From positions 1 to 8,414 of the forward strand of contig DLVS01000233.1 of assembly GCA_003445095.1 (NCBI GenBank): DNA of 8,414 nt, read 5' to 3'. The stretch comes from Verrucomicrobiales bacterium. GTDB lineage: Bacteria; Verrucomicrobiota; Verrucomicrobiia; Limisphaerales; UBA9464. The notes beneath the pieces were generated by a model. It saw only the letters and a list, made by a program, of their open reading frames with translations. It was not told the origin of the DNA and ran no database searches. The position numbers were made by a program, and so were the translations under genes. Below, in pieces: positions 1 to 6,875 of this stretch (positions are counted from its first letter, which is position 1; each line of letters opens with the position of its first letter).

Positions 1-300
1 GGGCGGCTTTTTGCTGACGAGGAGCAGGGGAAGAAGATGTTCGTCGATCGCGCGATGGGAGTGTTCGGCAGCGGTTGGGTATGGATTTCCGTGGGTAAGG
101 ACAAAGAGCTCGTACTGGAGACGACGCCGAACCAGGACACGCCGCTCGCGCTCGGACACAAGCCGCTCTACGGCCTCGACCTGTGGGAGCACGCCTACTA
201 TCTCAAGTATCAAAACCGGCGCATTGACTATATCCAAGCCGCCATGCAGGTCGTGAACTGGCCGTTCCTTGAGGATCGGTATGCGAAGTTGACCGCGTGA
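1..300 (+). CDS. sodA: Superoxide dismutase, Mn-type residues, C-terminal part (5' end outside window)
   Basis: The reading frame is open from base 1 and stops with TGA at 298-300, giving the last 99 residues of a protein usually about 200 long. The fragment covers the C-terminal alpha/beta domain of Fe/Mn superoxide dismutases, which convert superoxide to oxygen and hydrogen peroxide. Visible motifs are GSGWVWISV (residues 23-31 of the fragment), TPNQDTP (42-48) and GLDLWEHAYYLKYQNRR (58-74). Asp60 and His64 in DLWEHAYY match the two metal ligands of this domain. In E. coli MnSOD the second-shell Gln lies in the NQD motif, while FeSOD has Ala there; Gln45 here therefore favours the Mn (or cambialistic) type. 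The N-terminal helical domain with the other two His ligands is off the window. The family call is firm; metal preference and gene symbol are inferred from that one residue and its surroundings. Confidence 0.95.
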   Translation, partial: GRLFADEEQGKKMFVDRAMGVFGSGWVWISVGKDKELVLETTPNQDTPLALGHKPLYGLDLWEHAYYLKYQNRRIDYIQAAMQVVNWPFLEDRYAKLTA

Positions 301-494
301 CGCGGGACGCCCGCAGATCTGGCGCCGTGGCGCGAACTCGTTCTGGAGCAGCGCGGCGGCGACTTGCCTCGCCGAAGTCTGGCCAAGGCGGGAGGCGCGA
401 ACGCCCTCTAAAAGGTCGCGATCGCCCTCATTCCGGTTCCCCGTCGAATCGCCTTTTCGCGCTGCGTGTTTGCCCTTAGAACCCGTGGGTTTTC
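301..494. other. Intergenic region between sod and the TPR gene
   Basis: I find no convincing gene in these 194 bases; the short frames across it have Arg-rich, low-complexity translations. Directly after the sod stop is a small hairpin, GCGGG (302-306) and CCCGC (310-314), with a 3-base loop and no T-tract, so it is at best a weak terminator. Just before the next start codon, AACC/GGTT (480-483/488-491) forms a tiny hairpin followed by TTTT. No recognisable promoter hexamers stand out. Confidence 0.5.
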
Positions 495-1460
495 ATGAAA
501 CTGGGTGTCCGCATTTGCCTGTATGTGATCTTGGCCGTGATCGCGGCCATCTTCTTTGGCCGGTTTAAGCGGGCCTACTCCGAGGGTGTTGATCGCGGCC
601 GCGCGGCCGCTCAGCTCGCCTCGGCCGTCGACGCCGCACCAACGGACGCAGCGTCGGTGCCGACCAATTCCCCAACCGCGGACCAAATCACCACGACCAA
701 CACGGCCGTAAGCCCTCCGTCGACGCCGGCGGCGGCCGGAGACGACGGCAGCATTACCAACGCGGGAACAAACCCGGGAACCGGCGCTCCCGCCCAGCGC
801 CCAGCGGCTCCTCGCAAGGCAGCGGCAGTGATCTTTTTCGGCGTCTTCCTGCTGGCGCTGCTCTGCTTGGGCGGGCTGGTTGCCTGGGAGATTTCCCGTC
901 ACTTTGGCAATCGCGCCGGTCGTTCAGTCATGGCGGAGGATTGGGTAGAACGGCGCGACCCAGAATATGACAAGGGCGAGGAGGAATGGGCCAAAGGAAA
1001 TCACCTCGAGGCCATCAGCCTCATGCGCGAATACCTGAAGAAGAATCCCGACGAACAGCACGTCGCACTGCGGATTGCCGAGATTTACGAGAAGGACCTG
1101 AACAACCCGGTGGCGGCTGTGTTGGAGATTGAAGAGGTTTTAACGCGCAAACTCGGTCGGGAGAAGTGGGGTTGGACGGCCGTCCGTTTGTCGAATTTGT
1201 ACTCGGGACGTCTAAATCAGCCCGATAAGGCGTTGGCCCTGCTCCAGCGAATCGTCAATGAGTACAGCGAAACCGGAGCCGCGAAGAAAGCCCGCCAACG
1301 GCTCGGAATTCCGGAGCCCGAAGAGACCGGAATTGCCCCGGAGCCTGAAACGGACGCGCCACCGTCCGAAGCCAGTTCAGCCGAACCGGCCCCACTTACG
1401 CCACCACCGGAAGACAATTCGGGGCCCGGTTTGCCGAAGGGTTTTCGGCCGAAAAAGTGA
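495..1460 (+). CDS. Membrane-anchored TPR-containing protein, function unknown
   Basis: This 321-residue protein starts at an ATG. A hydrophobic segment lies at about residues 4-22, followed by a basic stretch and a linker rich in Ala, Thr, Pro and Ser (about 36-107). A second hydrophobic segment covers about 109-131. Residues 157-270 are helical and look like two to three tetratricopeptide repeats: one contains YDKGEEEWAKGNHLEAISL, another NLYSGRLNQPDKALALLQRI, each with the small-residue and Ala pattern of TPR helices. The C-terminal tail (about 271-321) is again Pro/Glu/Ala rich and ends in basic residues. TPRs bind other proteins, so it may be a scaffold at the inner membrane; which side the TPRs face is not settled by the sequence, though two membrane segments suggest both ends on the same side. 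No enzymatic motif is seen. It is not clearly part of an operon: 194 bp separate it from sod and the next gene is convergent. Confidence 0.85.
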   Translation: MKLGVRICLYVILAVIAAIFFGRFKRAYSEGVDRGRAAAQLASAVDAAPTDAASVPTNSPTADQITTTNTAVSPPSTPAAAGDDGSITNAGTNPGTGAPAQRPAAPRKAAAVIFFGVFLLALLCLGGLVAWEISRHFGNRAGRSVMAEDWVERRDPEYDKGEEEWAKGNHLEAISLMREYLKKNPDEQHVALRIAEIYEKDLNNPVAAVLEIEEVLTRKLGREKWGWTAVRLSNLYSGRLNQPDKALALLQRIVNEYSETGAAKKARQRLGIPEPEETGIAPEPETDAPPSEASSAEPAPLTPPPEDNSGPGLPKGFRPKK

Positions 1461-1510
1461 GTCCCCCGAAGACATTCGCGTTAATCAGCGGCTACGGCTG
1501 CTTTGTTCGC

Positions 1511-1951
1511 CTAACGAGCTTTGCCTAAGGGCAGCCAACTGCGGAGCTCATCGATATACGTTGCCGGCAGCCCCAGCGCTACTGCGGCCGCGATGATCCC
1601 CTCCAGGTATCCCGGTTGCGGCGATCCTGGGACACTGCTCACCGCTCGATAGCACAAAGCGCGAACCGTTTGGCCGGCGCTGTCGCCCACGTTCAACCAC
1701 TCCTTCGTGTATAACCCTTCGCCAATGCCCTCGTACTGGTCGAGCGCGGGTTCATCGAGAAGGTTCAACTGCCAAAGCAGTCCATAAGTTGTCCGACCTT
1801 CCATCGGCACCACCGTGGCGTAACCAGTCTCGTTGATCAGAAATCGCCAGCCTTCAAGCGTCGCCAATCGCCACACCCGCGAGCGCGGACAGCGCTCTTG
1901 CGTCGGAGCCAACTCCATGTTCGATCCATAGGCGAAGTAAAGGGACTGCAC
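1511..1951 (-). CDS. Gamma-glutamylcyclotransferase-like protein (GGCT/AIG2 fold)
   Basis: The product resembles gamma-glutamylcyclotransferases, which release 5-oxoproline from gamma-glutamyl amino acids or related peptides in the cytoplasm. From the GTG at 1951 (146 residues) it opens with LYFAYGSNM, the family's substrate-binding loop (YGSN, residues 8-11). It continues with YGLLWQLN (56-63), DQYEG with the expected catalytic acid Glu74, and a C-terminal part with GSPQPGYLEGII and GLPATYIDEL. Order and spacing follow human GGCT (LYFAYGSN, LDEQEG, PSPQYKKII, GLPLEYQEKL) closely. The frame could also begin at a TTG at 1987, adding 12 residues (MTPPVRPRENPG). I prefer GTG because the YGSN loop usually lies very close to the N-terminus. 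Neither start has a Shine-Dalgarno sequence. The true substrate cannot be read from sequence. It is convergent with the TPR gene, 50 bp away, and divergent from the propeller gene. Confidence 0.9.
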   Translation of the reverse strand: MQSLYFAYGSNMELAPTQERCPRSRVWRLATLEGWRFLINETGYATVVPMEGRTTYGLLWQLNLLDEPALDQYEGIGEGLYTKEWLNVGDSAGQTVRALCYRAVSSVPGSPQPGYLEGIIAAAVALGLPATYIDELRSWLPLGKAR

Positions 1952-1992
1952 CCCGGGGTTTTCGCGCGGTCGAACCGGTGGAGTCAACGAGT

Positions 1993-2004
1993 CAGCAGTG
2001 GGGC
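1993..2004 (+). repeat. Left arm of 12-bp inverted repeat (CAGCAGTGGGGC)
   Basis: CAGCAGTGGGGC at 1993-2004 is the exact reverse complement of GCCCCACTGCTG at 2220-2231. The arms lie 215 bp apart and enclose almost the whole divergent intergenic region. The left arm is 6 bp outside the alternative TTG start (1987) of the GGCT-like gene. It could be a regulator site, one end of a small non-autonomous element, or chance. Confidence 0.6.
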
Positions 2005-2219
2005 AAAACAGGAGAGAAAGCCTTGAAGTCGCTTTGATCCCGGAAATTCTGATCTTCTCTGTGGATGGCGGCTCTCGCGAATCTCACGAGTGGCCCGATG
2101 GTTGTTTTCTGCGAACCAAGGGTCCATGCTCCGAGCATCGCTCGAGCAGGCTCACTCGTAATCCGTTGGGGTTATCGGTGTAAGAAGATTCTCGCTCAGC
2201 GCGATCCTTCACACAAACA

Positions 2220-2231
2220 GCCCCACTGCTG
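2220..2231 (-). repeat. Right arm of 12-bp inverted repeat (GCCCCACTGCTG)
   Basis: This is the exact partner of 1993-2004. It ends 14 bp before the ATG of the propeller gene, so it would lie in that gene's leader or promoter. No clear target-site duplication flanks the two arms (GAGT on the left, GAAT on the right), and similarity does not continue inward beyond the 12 bp. Confidence 0.6.
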
Positions 2232-2245
2232 GAATCGTTTTGCTT

Positions 2246-2335
2246 ATGAAGACTGACTTCTTTGTCCGGATATTGGGTCGCACGCGCGTCACGAAGTGGA
2301 TTCTCCTGGGACTGTTGATGGCACGGGCGTCCGCA
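2246..2335 (+). other. Predicted signal peptide of the propeller protein
   Basis: Residues 1-30 have a positively charged region (K2, R8, R12, R14, K17), a hydrophobic stretch (WILLGLLM, 18-25) and a small-residue AxA pattern ending in ASA (28-30), followed by QPAPTP. This fits Sec export with signal peptidase I cleavage. No lipobox Cys follows, so it is not a lipoprotein. Confidence 0.7.
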
Positions 2336-4657
2336 CAGCCTGCTCCGACCCCACTGGCGAACTTCTGGCATCCAGACGCTCCCGTGTATGCGCTCGCGAG
2401 CTTAGGTGATTCGCTCTATCTGGGCGGCGCGTTTGGCTACGTGGGACCATTCAACGGCCCACTCGGCGGCGCTCGGCTCGATTCCGGCGCCGTCTCTCTT
2501 CAAGTTCCAGCAGTCACCGGAACCGTCTATGCCGTGGCTCACGATGGAGCGGGCAACCGTTATTTCGGTGGAAGTTTCGTGGTCGCCGCCGGCGCGCTGA
2601 CGAATCTCATCAGAGTGTTTCCGTGGGGAAGTGTGGACTGGAACTTTCGACCGAATCCCGACGGAGCCGTCCGCGCACTGGCGTTTGGAGAGAATCACAC
2701 CCTCTACGTCGGAGGCGATTTCGGCAAAATCGCGGGATCAACTCGCAAGTTTTTGACGGGCCTCGACCCGAATACGGGAACGATCAACGCTTGGGGACCC
2801 GTAGCGCAGGGCAGTGTCTTAGCGATGGCGGTTGCGGACGATACCGTTTACCTCGGAGGTAAGTTCTCGAGCCTGGGCGGACAGAGCCGGCCACGCCTGG
2901 CCGCAGTGGATGCCTTGACGGGCGCGCTCAAACCATGGAATCCCGGTGCGAGCGGCGGTTCCGCGGAAGTTCGAACGATATCGGTGGACGGGAACACGGT
3001 GTACGTGGGAGGAGTTTTCACCAGTTGCGGCGGGAAGCCGCGGAATCGGATTGCGGCGCTGGACATGGCAGGCGTCGCGACCGCGTGGAATCCGAATGGC
3101 GGGAGTGCCTCCGGTGACGCGGTGAATGCCCTGGTCGTGATCGGGCCATCGATATTCGTGGCAGGATCCTTCAGTAGCATTGGGTCGCTGAATCGAACAA
3201 ATCTCGCCGCCGTTGATCTGGTGAGCGGGTTGGCCGTTCCGACGTTTGAACCGCAGATAAGTGGGCCCGTGTCGGCTTTAGCAGCTCTGGGCAATGAACT
3301 GATTGTTGGCGGACGTTTTAGCCGACTCAACGACCTCCCGCGTCGGAGCCTCGCTCGGCTGGACGCCGCGACGGGGAACCTTAGCCCCTGGGAAGTGCCA
3401 GTTTCTTCTCTCAATTCCGCCACCACCGCAGCGGTACTCGCGCTCGCAGCAACCGACGTCGAACTGCTGATCGGCGGGGATTTTCTAAGCATCGGTGGGG
3501 TCCTTCGTTCGCGGCTCGCTGCGCTGAACATGACCTCGGGGGCGGCGACTCCGTGGGATCCGAGCGCTGACCGTGACGTGTACACTTTGGCGGCCTCGGC
3601 GTCGGCGATTTATGCGGGTGGACTCTTTACCAACGTGGCCGGGCAAGCCCGTAGCCGGCTCGCTGCCGTCAGCCCCGCCGGAGCGTTATTACCTTTCAAT
3701 CCTGGCGTCACTGCGACCGCGGCTAACGGAGTACTTACCCTGGCGTTGGACGGAACCAAGCTATACGTCGGTGGTAACTTCACCGCGGTGGGCCCGTCGA
3801 ATCGCACCAGCCTTGCGCTCCTGCATCTGCCCGATGGACTGATTGACCAATGGGGCCCGGCTGTATCTGGGGGTGCCGTCCGCGTCGTCGTGCCCGCCGC
3901 CAGCAGCACCTATGTCGGCGGCGACTTCACTTCGATCGCCGGCGCCAGTCGGCCGTATCTTGCTCGCCTATCGACTACCGGACGCGGGACAAATCTGTCC
4001 GCCTTTCTGCCGGCGCCGAACGGTAAGGTATACTCGGTATTACCCCGGGACAACGACCTCTTTGTCGGGGGCGAGTTCAGCACGATCGGTGGCCAGAGTC
4101 GAAATCGATTAGCCCGACTTGACGCTACGACTGGCGCGGCCGCGGCCGCTTGGAATCCAGGCATCGGTGTCTCGGGCCAACTTCGCGTCGCCGCTCTGCT
4201 GCAATCCGGTCCGGCGCTCTACTTGGGTGGAACCTTCAGCTCAGCTGGCGGAGAGTTTCGCAACCGATTGGCCAGTTTGAATCAGGCAACAGCCGTCGCA
4301 ACGACTTGGAATCCGGATGTGAATCAGCCCGTTCAAGCTCTCGCCAGAGCCGGTGGCCGACTCTTCGTCGCGGGAAATTTTACCACCTTCGGCGGCGGGT
4401 TTGTTCCCTATCTCGCGGCACTTGATTCAGGGCCGCATCTCCTGGCCAGCGCCGTTCAACCGGACGGCGGAGTTCAGTTTGATGTCACGACGGGCGATGG
4501 CGCGGGAACAACGATGTCGGTCGAAGCTGCCTCCAGCTTGGTCAATCCCATTTGGGAAACTCTCGATTCGTTTCCGGTTACGGGGTCGACGGTGACCTTC
4601 GACGATCCCAGCGCCGCGACGAAGGTTTCGCGCTTTTACCGGGCCGTGGTGGAGTAA
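2246..4657 (+). CDS. Secreted 14-repeat beta-propeller protein (delta-60/DUF5122-like) with C-terminal RFYRA-type domain
   Basis: This 803-residue protein has a basic N-terminus, a hydrophobic core (about 19-26) and a likely signal peptidase site after ARASA (residue 30), so it is probably exported. Fourteen copies of a unit of about 50 residues follow. The core, roughly LYVGG-x-F-(S/T)-x-x-G-G-x-x-R-x-x-L-A-x-L-D-x-x-T-G-x-x-x-x-W-x-P, has its GGxF element near residues 57, 105, 153, 201, 252, 303, 352, 407, 455, 506, 555, 605, 658 and 706. This resembles the delta-60/DUF5122 beta-propeller repeats of bacterial surface proteins. Fourteen blades would suit two seven-bladed propellers, which is inference. 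Residues about 731-803 form a separate module ending SRFYRAVVE, like the C-terminal domain of many verrucomicrobial exported proteins. I chose ATG 2246 over TTG 2240 for its better codon and normal signal peptide. No catalytic motif is seen; binding or adhesion is possible. The gene stands alone. Confidence 0.9.
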   Translation: MKTDFFVRILGRTRVTKWILLGLLMARASAQPAPTPLANFWHPDAPVYALASLGDSLYLGGAFGYVGPFNGPLGGARLDSGAVSLQVPAVTGTVYAVAHDGAGNRYFGGSFVVAAGALTNLIRVFPWGSVDWNFRPNPDGAVRALAFGENHTLYVGGDFGKIAGSTRKFLTGLDPNTGTINAWGPVAQGSVLAMAVADDTVYLGGKFSSLGGQSRPRLAAVDALTGALKPWNPGASGGSAEVRTISVDGNTVYVGGVFTSCGGKPRNRIAALDMAGVATAWNPNGGSASGDAVNALVVIGPSIFVAGSFSSIGSLNRTNLAAVDLVSGLAVPTFEPQISGPVSALAALGNELIVGGRFSRLNDLPRRSLARLDAATGNLSPWEVPVSSLNSATTAAVLALAATDVELLIGGDFLSIGGVLRSRLAALNMTSGAATPWDPSADRDVYTLAASASAIYAGGLFTNVAGQARSRLAAVSPAGALLPFNPGVTATAANGVLTLALDGTKLYVGGNFTAVGPSNRTSLALLHLPDGLIDQWGPAVSGGAVRVVVPAASSTYVGGDFTSIAGASRPYLARLSTTGRGTNLSAFLPAPNGKVYSVLPRDNDLFVGGEFSTIGGQSRNRLARLDATTGAAAAAWNPGIGVSGQLRVAALLQSGPALYLGGTFSSAGGEFRNRLASLNQATAVATTWNPDVNQPVQALARAGGRLFVAGNFTTFGGGFVPYLAALDSGPHLLASAVQPDGGVQFDVTTGDGAGTTMSVEAASSLVNPIWETLDSFPVTGSTVTFDDPSAATKVSRFYRAVVE
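4436..4654 (+). other. C-terminal module of the propeller protein, possible sorting or cell-surface domain
   Basis: Residues about 731-803 contain no GGxF repeat. They read as a small beta-sandwich: a QPDGGVQFDV strand, SVEAASSLVNPIWETLDSFPVTG, then TFDDPSAATKVSRFYRAVVE. From memory, the phrase about an aberrant 'natural length' segment (NP-x-W) followed by the terminal FYRA is widespread at the C-termini of exported verrucomicrobial proteins. A sorting role is inference. Confidence 0.5.
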
Positions 4658-4684
4658 CCGCAGTCCTTCGGGCGGCCGAATCGC

Positions 4685-4740
4685 GGCCAACCGGAATTTC
4701 GGAATTTCGGCTGCCGGCTTGCGGTTGGGCCTCAGTTTTC
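4685..4740 (+). terminator. Possible weak terminator or leader hairpin between propeller gene and dapL
   Basis: GGCCAACCG (4685-4693) can pair with CGGTTGGGCC (4722-4731) with one bulged G. The large loop contains a perfect tandem repeat of GGAATTTC (4693-4700 and 4701-4708). The stem is followed by TCAGTTTTC, a poor T-tract. It sits in the 105-bp gap and could end the propeller transcript or belong to the dapL leader. Confidence 0.3.
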
Positions 4741-4762
4741 TAACGTCCCGCGCCCGTTCGTT

Positions 4763-6001
4763 ATGGCGTTTCTCAACGATCACTATCTCAAGCTCAAGTC
4801 CGGTTACCTGTTTCCCGAAATCGGTCGCCGCGTCAAAGCCTTCAGCGAAGCCCATCCCGAGGCCGCGGCGCGACTGATTCGCTGTGGTATCGGCGACGTG
4901 ACGGAGCCCCTTCCGCCCGCCGCCATCGCCGCCTTGCACCGAGCGGTGGAAGAGCTTTCGTCACGCGCTACGTTCAAAGGATATGGTCCCGAGCAAGGCT
5001 ACGAGTGGTTACGCACCGCGATTGCCCAAAACGATTATCGCGCTCACGGACTCGACGTGGCCGACGATGAGATTTTCGTGAGCGACGGCTCAAAGTGCGA
5101 CTGCGGCAACATCCTCGACATTTTGGGCCCGCAAAACCGCATCGCGATCCCAGACCCGGTGTATCCCGTATACGTCGATACGAACGTAATGGCCGGGCAC
5201 ACGGGCGAAGCCGACAGGTCGGGCGCCTATGCTGGGTTGGTCTATTTGCCCTGCACGGCGGAGAACGGCTTTGTCCCTTCTCCGCCAGCCGATCGAGTTG
5301 ACGTCATTTATTTGTGTTCACCCAATAATCCCACCGGCGCCGTGGCAACTCGAGCCCAGTTGGAGGATTGGGTGAATTACGCGCGTGCCAACGAATCGAT
5401 CATCCTCTTCGACGCTGCATACGAGGCCTACATCACCCACTCAGGAATTCCGCACTCGATCTACGAAATCCCAGGCGCCCGCGACTGCGCGATCGAGTTT
5501 CGTAGCTTCTCGAAGAACGGAGGGTTCACTGGCACTCGGTGCGCCTTCACCGTCGTGCCTAAAGCCTTGAAAGCTCGCACGACCGCCGGGGAATCCAAGC
5601 CGCTCCATCCACTTTGGCTCCGGCGGATGACGACGAAGTTCAATGGTGTGTCGTACCTGGTTCAACGAGGCGCCGAAGCCTTGTACTCGCCGGAGGGCCA
5701 AACGCAGGTGCGAGCCCTGATCGAGCATTATCTGGGCAATGCGAAGCTCCTCGTCGCGAGCGCGAAGGCCGCTGGTCTCCCGGTGTTTGGGGGCGTCAAC
5801 GCGCCGTACATCTGGGTACAAACTCCGCCTGGAGTTACCAGTTGGGATGCCTTCGACCGAATTCTCCAGCGGGCTCAAGTGGTGATTACGCCTGGCAGCG
5901 GATTCGGCGCGAAAGGCGAAGGCTACTTTCGGGTCAGCGCATTCAACAGTCGCGCCAACGCCGAAGAAGCTGCCCGCCGATTGGTGGAATTGAAGTGGTG
6001 A
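4763..6001 (+). CDS. dapL: LL-diaminopimelate aminotransferase
   Basis: This 412-residue fold-type I PLP aminotransferase matches DapL, which converts tetrahydrodipicolinate plus glutamate directly to LL-diaminopimelate, bypassing the succinylase or acetylase steps. It thus feeds lysine and peptidoglycan synthesis in the cytoplasm. Family signatures run in order: [20 protein letters not shown] (5-24), the [10 protein letters not shown] loop (42-51), [12 protein letters not shown] (73-84), [11 protein letters not shown] (107-117), [13 protein letters not shown] (129-141), SPNNPTG (186-192), Asp217 in LFDAAYEAY for the pyridine nitrogen, and [12 protein letters not shown] with Lys251 as the Schiff-base lysine. 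Arg390 in GYFRVSAF is the expected carboxylate-binding arginine. Length is normal for DapL (about 410). The ATG start puts the conserved N-terminus in place; no Shine-Dalgarno sequence precedes it. It is probably transcribed alone: 105 bp lie upstream and the next gene is convergent. Confidence 0.96.
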   Translation: MAFLNDHYLKLKSGYLFPEIGRRVKAFSEAHPEAAARLIRCGIGDVTEPLPPAAIAALHRAVEELSSRATFKGYGPEQGYEWLRTAIAQNDYRAHGLDVADDEIFVSDGSKCDCGNILDILGPQNRIAIPDPVYPVYVDTNVMAGHTGEADRSGAYAGLVYLPCTAENGFVPSPPADRVDVIYLCSPNNPTGAVATRAQLEDWVNYARANESIILFDAAYEAYITHSGIPHSIYEIPGARDCAIEFRSFSKNGGFTGTRCAFTVVPKALKARTTAGESKPLHPLWLRRMTTKFNGVSYLVQRGAEALYSPEGQTQVRALIEHYLGNAKLLVASAKAAGLPVFGGVNAPYIWVQTPPGVTSWDAFDRILQRAQVVITPGSGFGAKGEGYFRVSAFNSRANAEEAARRLVELKW

Positions 6002-6014
6002 CGACGTTTCGTCG
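6002..6014 (+). terminator. Small hairpin after dapL, possible terminator
   Basis: CGACG (6002-6006) and CGTCG (6010-6014) pair around a TTT loop directly after the dapL stop, in the 52-bp gap between convergent genes. The stem is only 5 bp and no T-tract follows, so its role is uncertain. Confidence 0.25.
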
Positions 6015-6053
6015 GCGAGCAGCGCGCTTTCCGGCACGAGCCTCTCCACCCCG

Positions 6054-6623
6054 TCACCTTGGCGCCGTTCGACTCGACAGTGGTGTGCCGACGTGAAGAC
6101 CGCGTTCCAGACAATAGGCGCCGTTGACCACATACTTTTCCGCCCAGTATTTCAGGCCGGCCCTTTCCTCGGCCGACAGGCTTCGTTTCACACTGGCGGG
6201 CGAGCCAAGCACGAGCGAACCGGGTGGAATCTGCGTGCCCGGTGTAACGAGTGCGTTCGCGCCGACTAAGCTTTGGGCACCCACCACTGCGCCATCTAGG
6301 ACCGTCGCCCCAATGCCAATGAGGCACTCGTCCTCGACCGTGCAAGCGTGGACATTGGCCGAGTGTCCAATCGTGACCCAATTGCCAACGAGACACGGGA
6401 AATCATCGGCCAGATGCAGCACGGCGTTGTCCTGCACGTTGGAGTGGTGACCAACGACGATCCGATTGATGTCCCCCCGCAAAACCGCACCATACCAAAC
6501 ACTGCTGTAGTCACCGAGCGTCACATCGCCGACGACCACCGCCGTTGCGGCCAGATACACTTGGCAACCCAAGCGCGGTTCGCGGCGGAGGTAAGTGTCG
6601 AGCTGACGGACAAGCGCATCCAT
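6054..6623 (-). CDS. Gamma-carbonic-anhydrase-like hexapeptide-repeat protein
   Basis: From the ATG at 6623 this 189-residue protein has the left-handed beta-helix pattern of the gamma-carbonic anhydrase/YrdA/PaaY family. Visible elements are VGDVTLGDYSSVWYGAVLRGD (31-51), GHHSNVQDNAVLH (58-70), VGNWVTIGHSANVHAC (79-94), CLIGIGATVLDGAVVG (100-115) and LVTPGTQIPPGSLVLGSPA (125-143). His70, His87 and His92 match the three zinc/iron ligands, and Arg49, Asp51 and Gln64 match conserved active-site or trimer-interface residues. The short spacing of the first two His (17) lacks the acidic loop of archaeal Cam and suits the CamH-type subgroup. Such proteins are cytoplasmic trimers; many show no measurable anhydrase activity. 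The frame stays open to 6893, but those 90 extra residues look like nothing in the family and are excluded. It is convergent with dapL and divergent from the ABC gene. Confidence 0.93.
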   Translation of the reverse strand: MDALVRQLDTYLRREPRLGCQVYLAATAVVVGDVTLGDYSSVWYGAVLRGDINRIVVGHHSNVQDNAVLHLADDFPCLVGNWVTIGHSANVHACTVEDECLIGIGATVLDGAVVGAQSLVGANALVTPGTQIPPGSLVLGSPASVKRSLSAEERAGLKYWAEKYVVNGAYCLERGLHVGTPLSSRTAPR

Positions 6624-6875
6624 GACGCGAGCATAAAGCCCAACCCGGCCAGGAATCGAACAGAAGGATACTGAGAAGCGAGGCTGAGGGCAGCGGAGAT
6701 CGGGGACCGATAGGAGTTCACCCCGGGCGGTTGAGGCAGCCAGGCGACGACCAAGCCGTTTGAGCAACGCGATCACGGTAGGCTCGTGACATTTGCTGAC
6801 GTCGAAATACGGATCGCCAATTCCGACTGCACCAGACGATTGGCCGATCATTGTTCCCCGATTACCCTGTCGCCC
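6624..6875. other. Divergent intergenic region between carbonic-anhydrase-like and ABC ATPase genes
   Basis: These 252 bases should hold promoters for both divergent genes. Both flanking frames run open into it (minus strand to 6893; plus strand from a GTG at 6786), but their translations look non-coding. A GGTAGG at 6777-6782 precedes the GTG at 6786 and is the closest thing to a ribosome binding site. I cannot point to a convincing sigma-70 promoter or operator. Confidence 0.4.

Larger units (their letters stand above)
1952..2245. other. Divergent intergenic region between GGCT-like and propeller genes
   Basis: These 294 bases separate two divergent genes and should hold both promoters. 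I see no convincing -35/-10 pair and no protein-like frame; the small frames across it have no recognisable features. The main visible structure is a perfect inverted repeat near both edges, described separately. Base composition looks less GC-rich than the flanking genes. A short palindrome, GCTCGAGC, lies around 2143-2150. Confidence 0.5.

Noticed and set aside
595..610. 16-bp palindrome GCGGCCGCGCGGCCGC in the TPR gene
   Set aside because: It encodes part of RGRAAAQ and follows from GC-rich Arg and Ala codons; a similar palindrome encodes an Ala run near 4138-4151. Not a plausible operator inside coding DNA.
408..902. Minus-strand open frame of 164 codons opposite the TPR gene
   Set aside because: The translation is Arg/Gly-rich, with an Arg run complementary to the Ala/Pro/Thr linker of the real gene, and it begins inside a predicted membrane segment.
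1461..1510. Possible bidirectional terminator between the TPR and GGCT-like genes
   Set aside because: Only a 4-bp CAGC/GCTG stem followed by CTTTGTT is seen, too weak to call.
2848..3585. Long open frame (245 codons) antisense to the propeller gene
   Set aside because: It lies wholly inside the well-supported propeller repeats. High GC and repeat-driven codon bias produce such shadow frames, and its translation is low-complexity Pro/Ser/Arg-rich without domain features.
4658..4762. Possible lysine riboswitch upstream of dapL
   Set aside because: The gap is only 105 bp, too short for the lysine aptamer, and no conserved aptamer core is apparent.
5441..6396. Overlapping frames on both strands across the dapL 3' end and the carbonic-anhydrase-like gene
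   Set aside because: Both genes have clear family motifs in their own frames; the alternatives show none.
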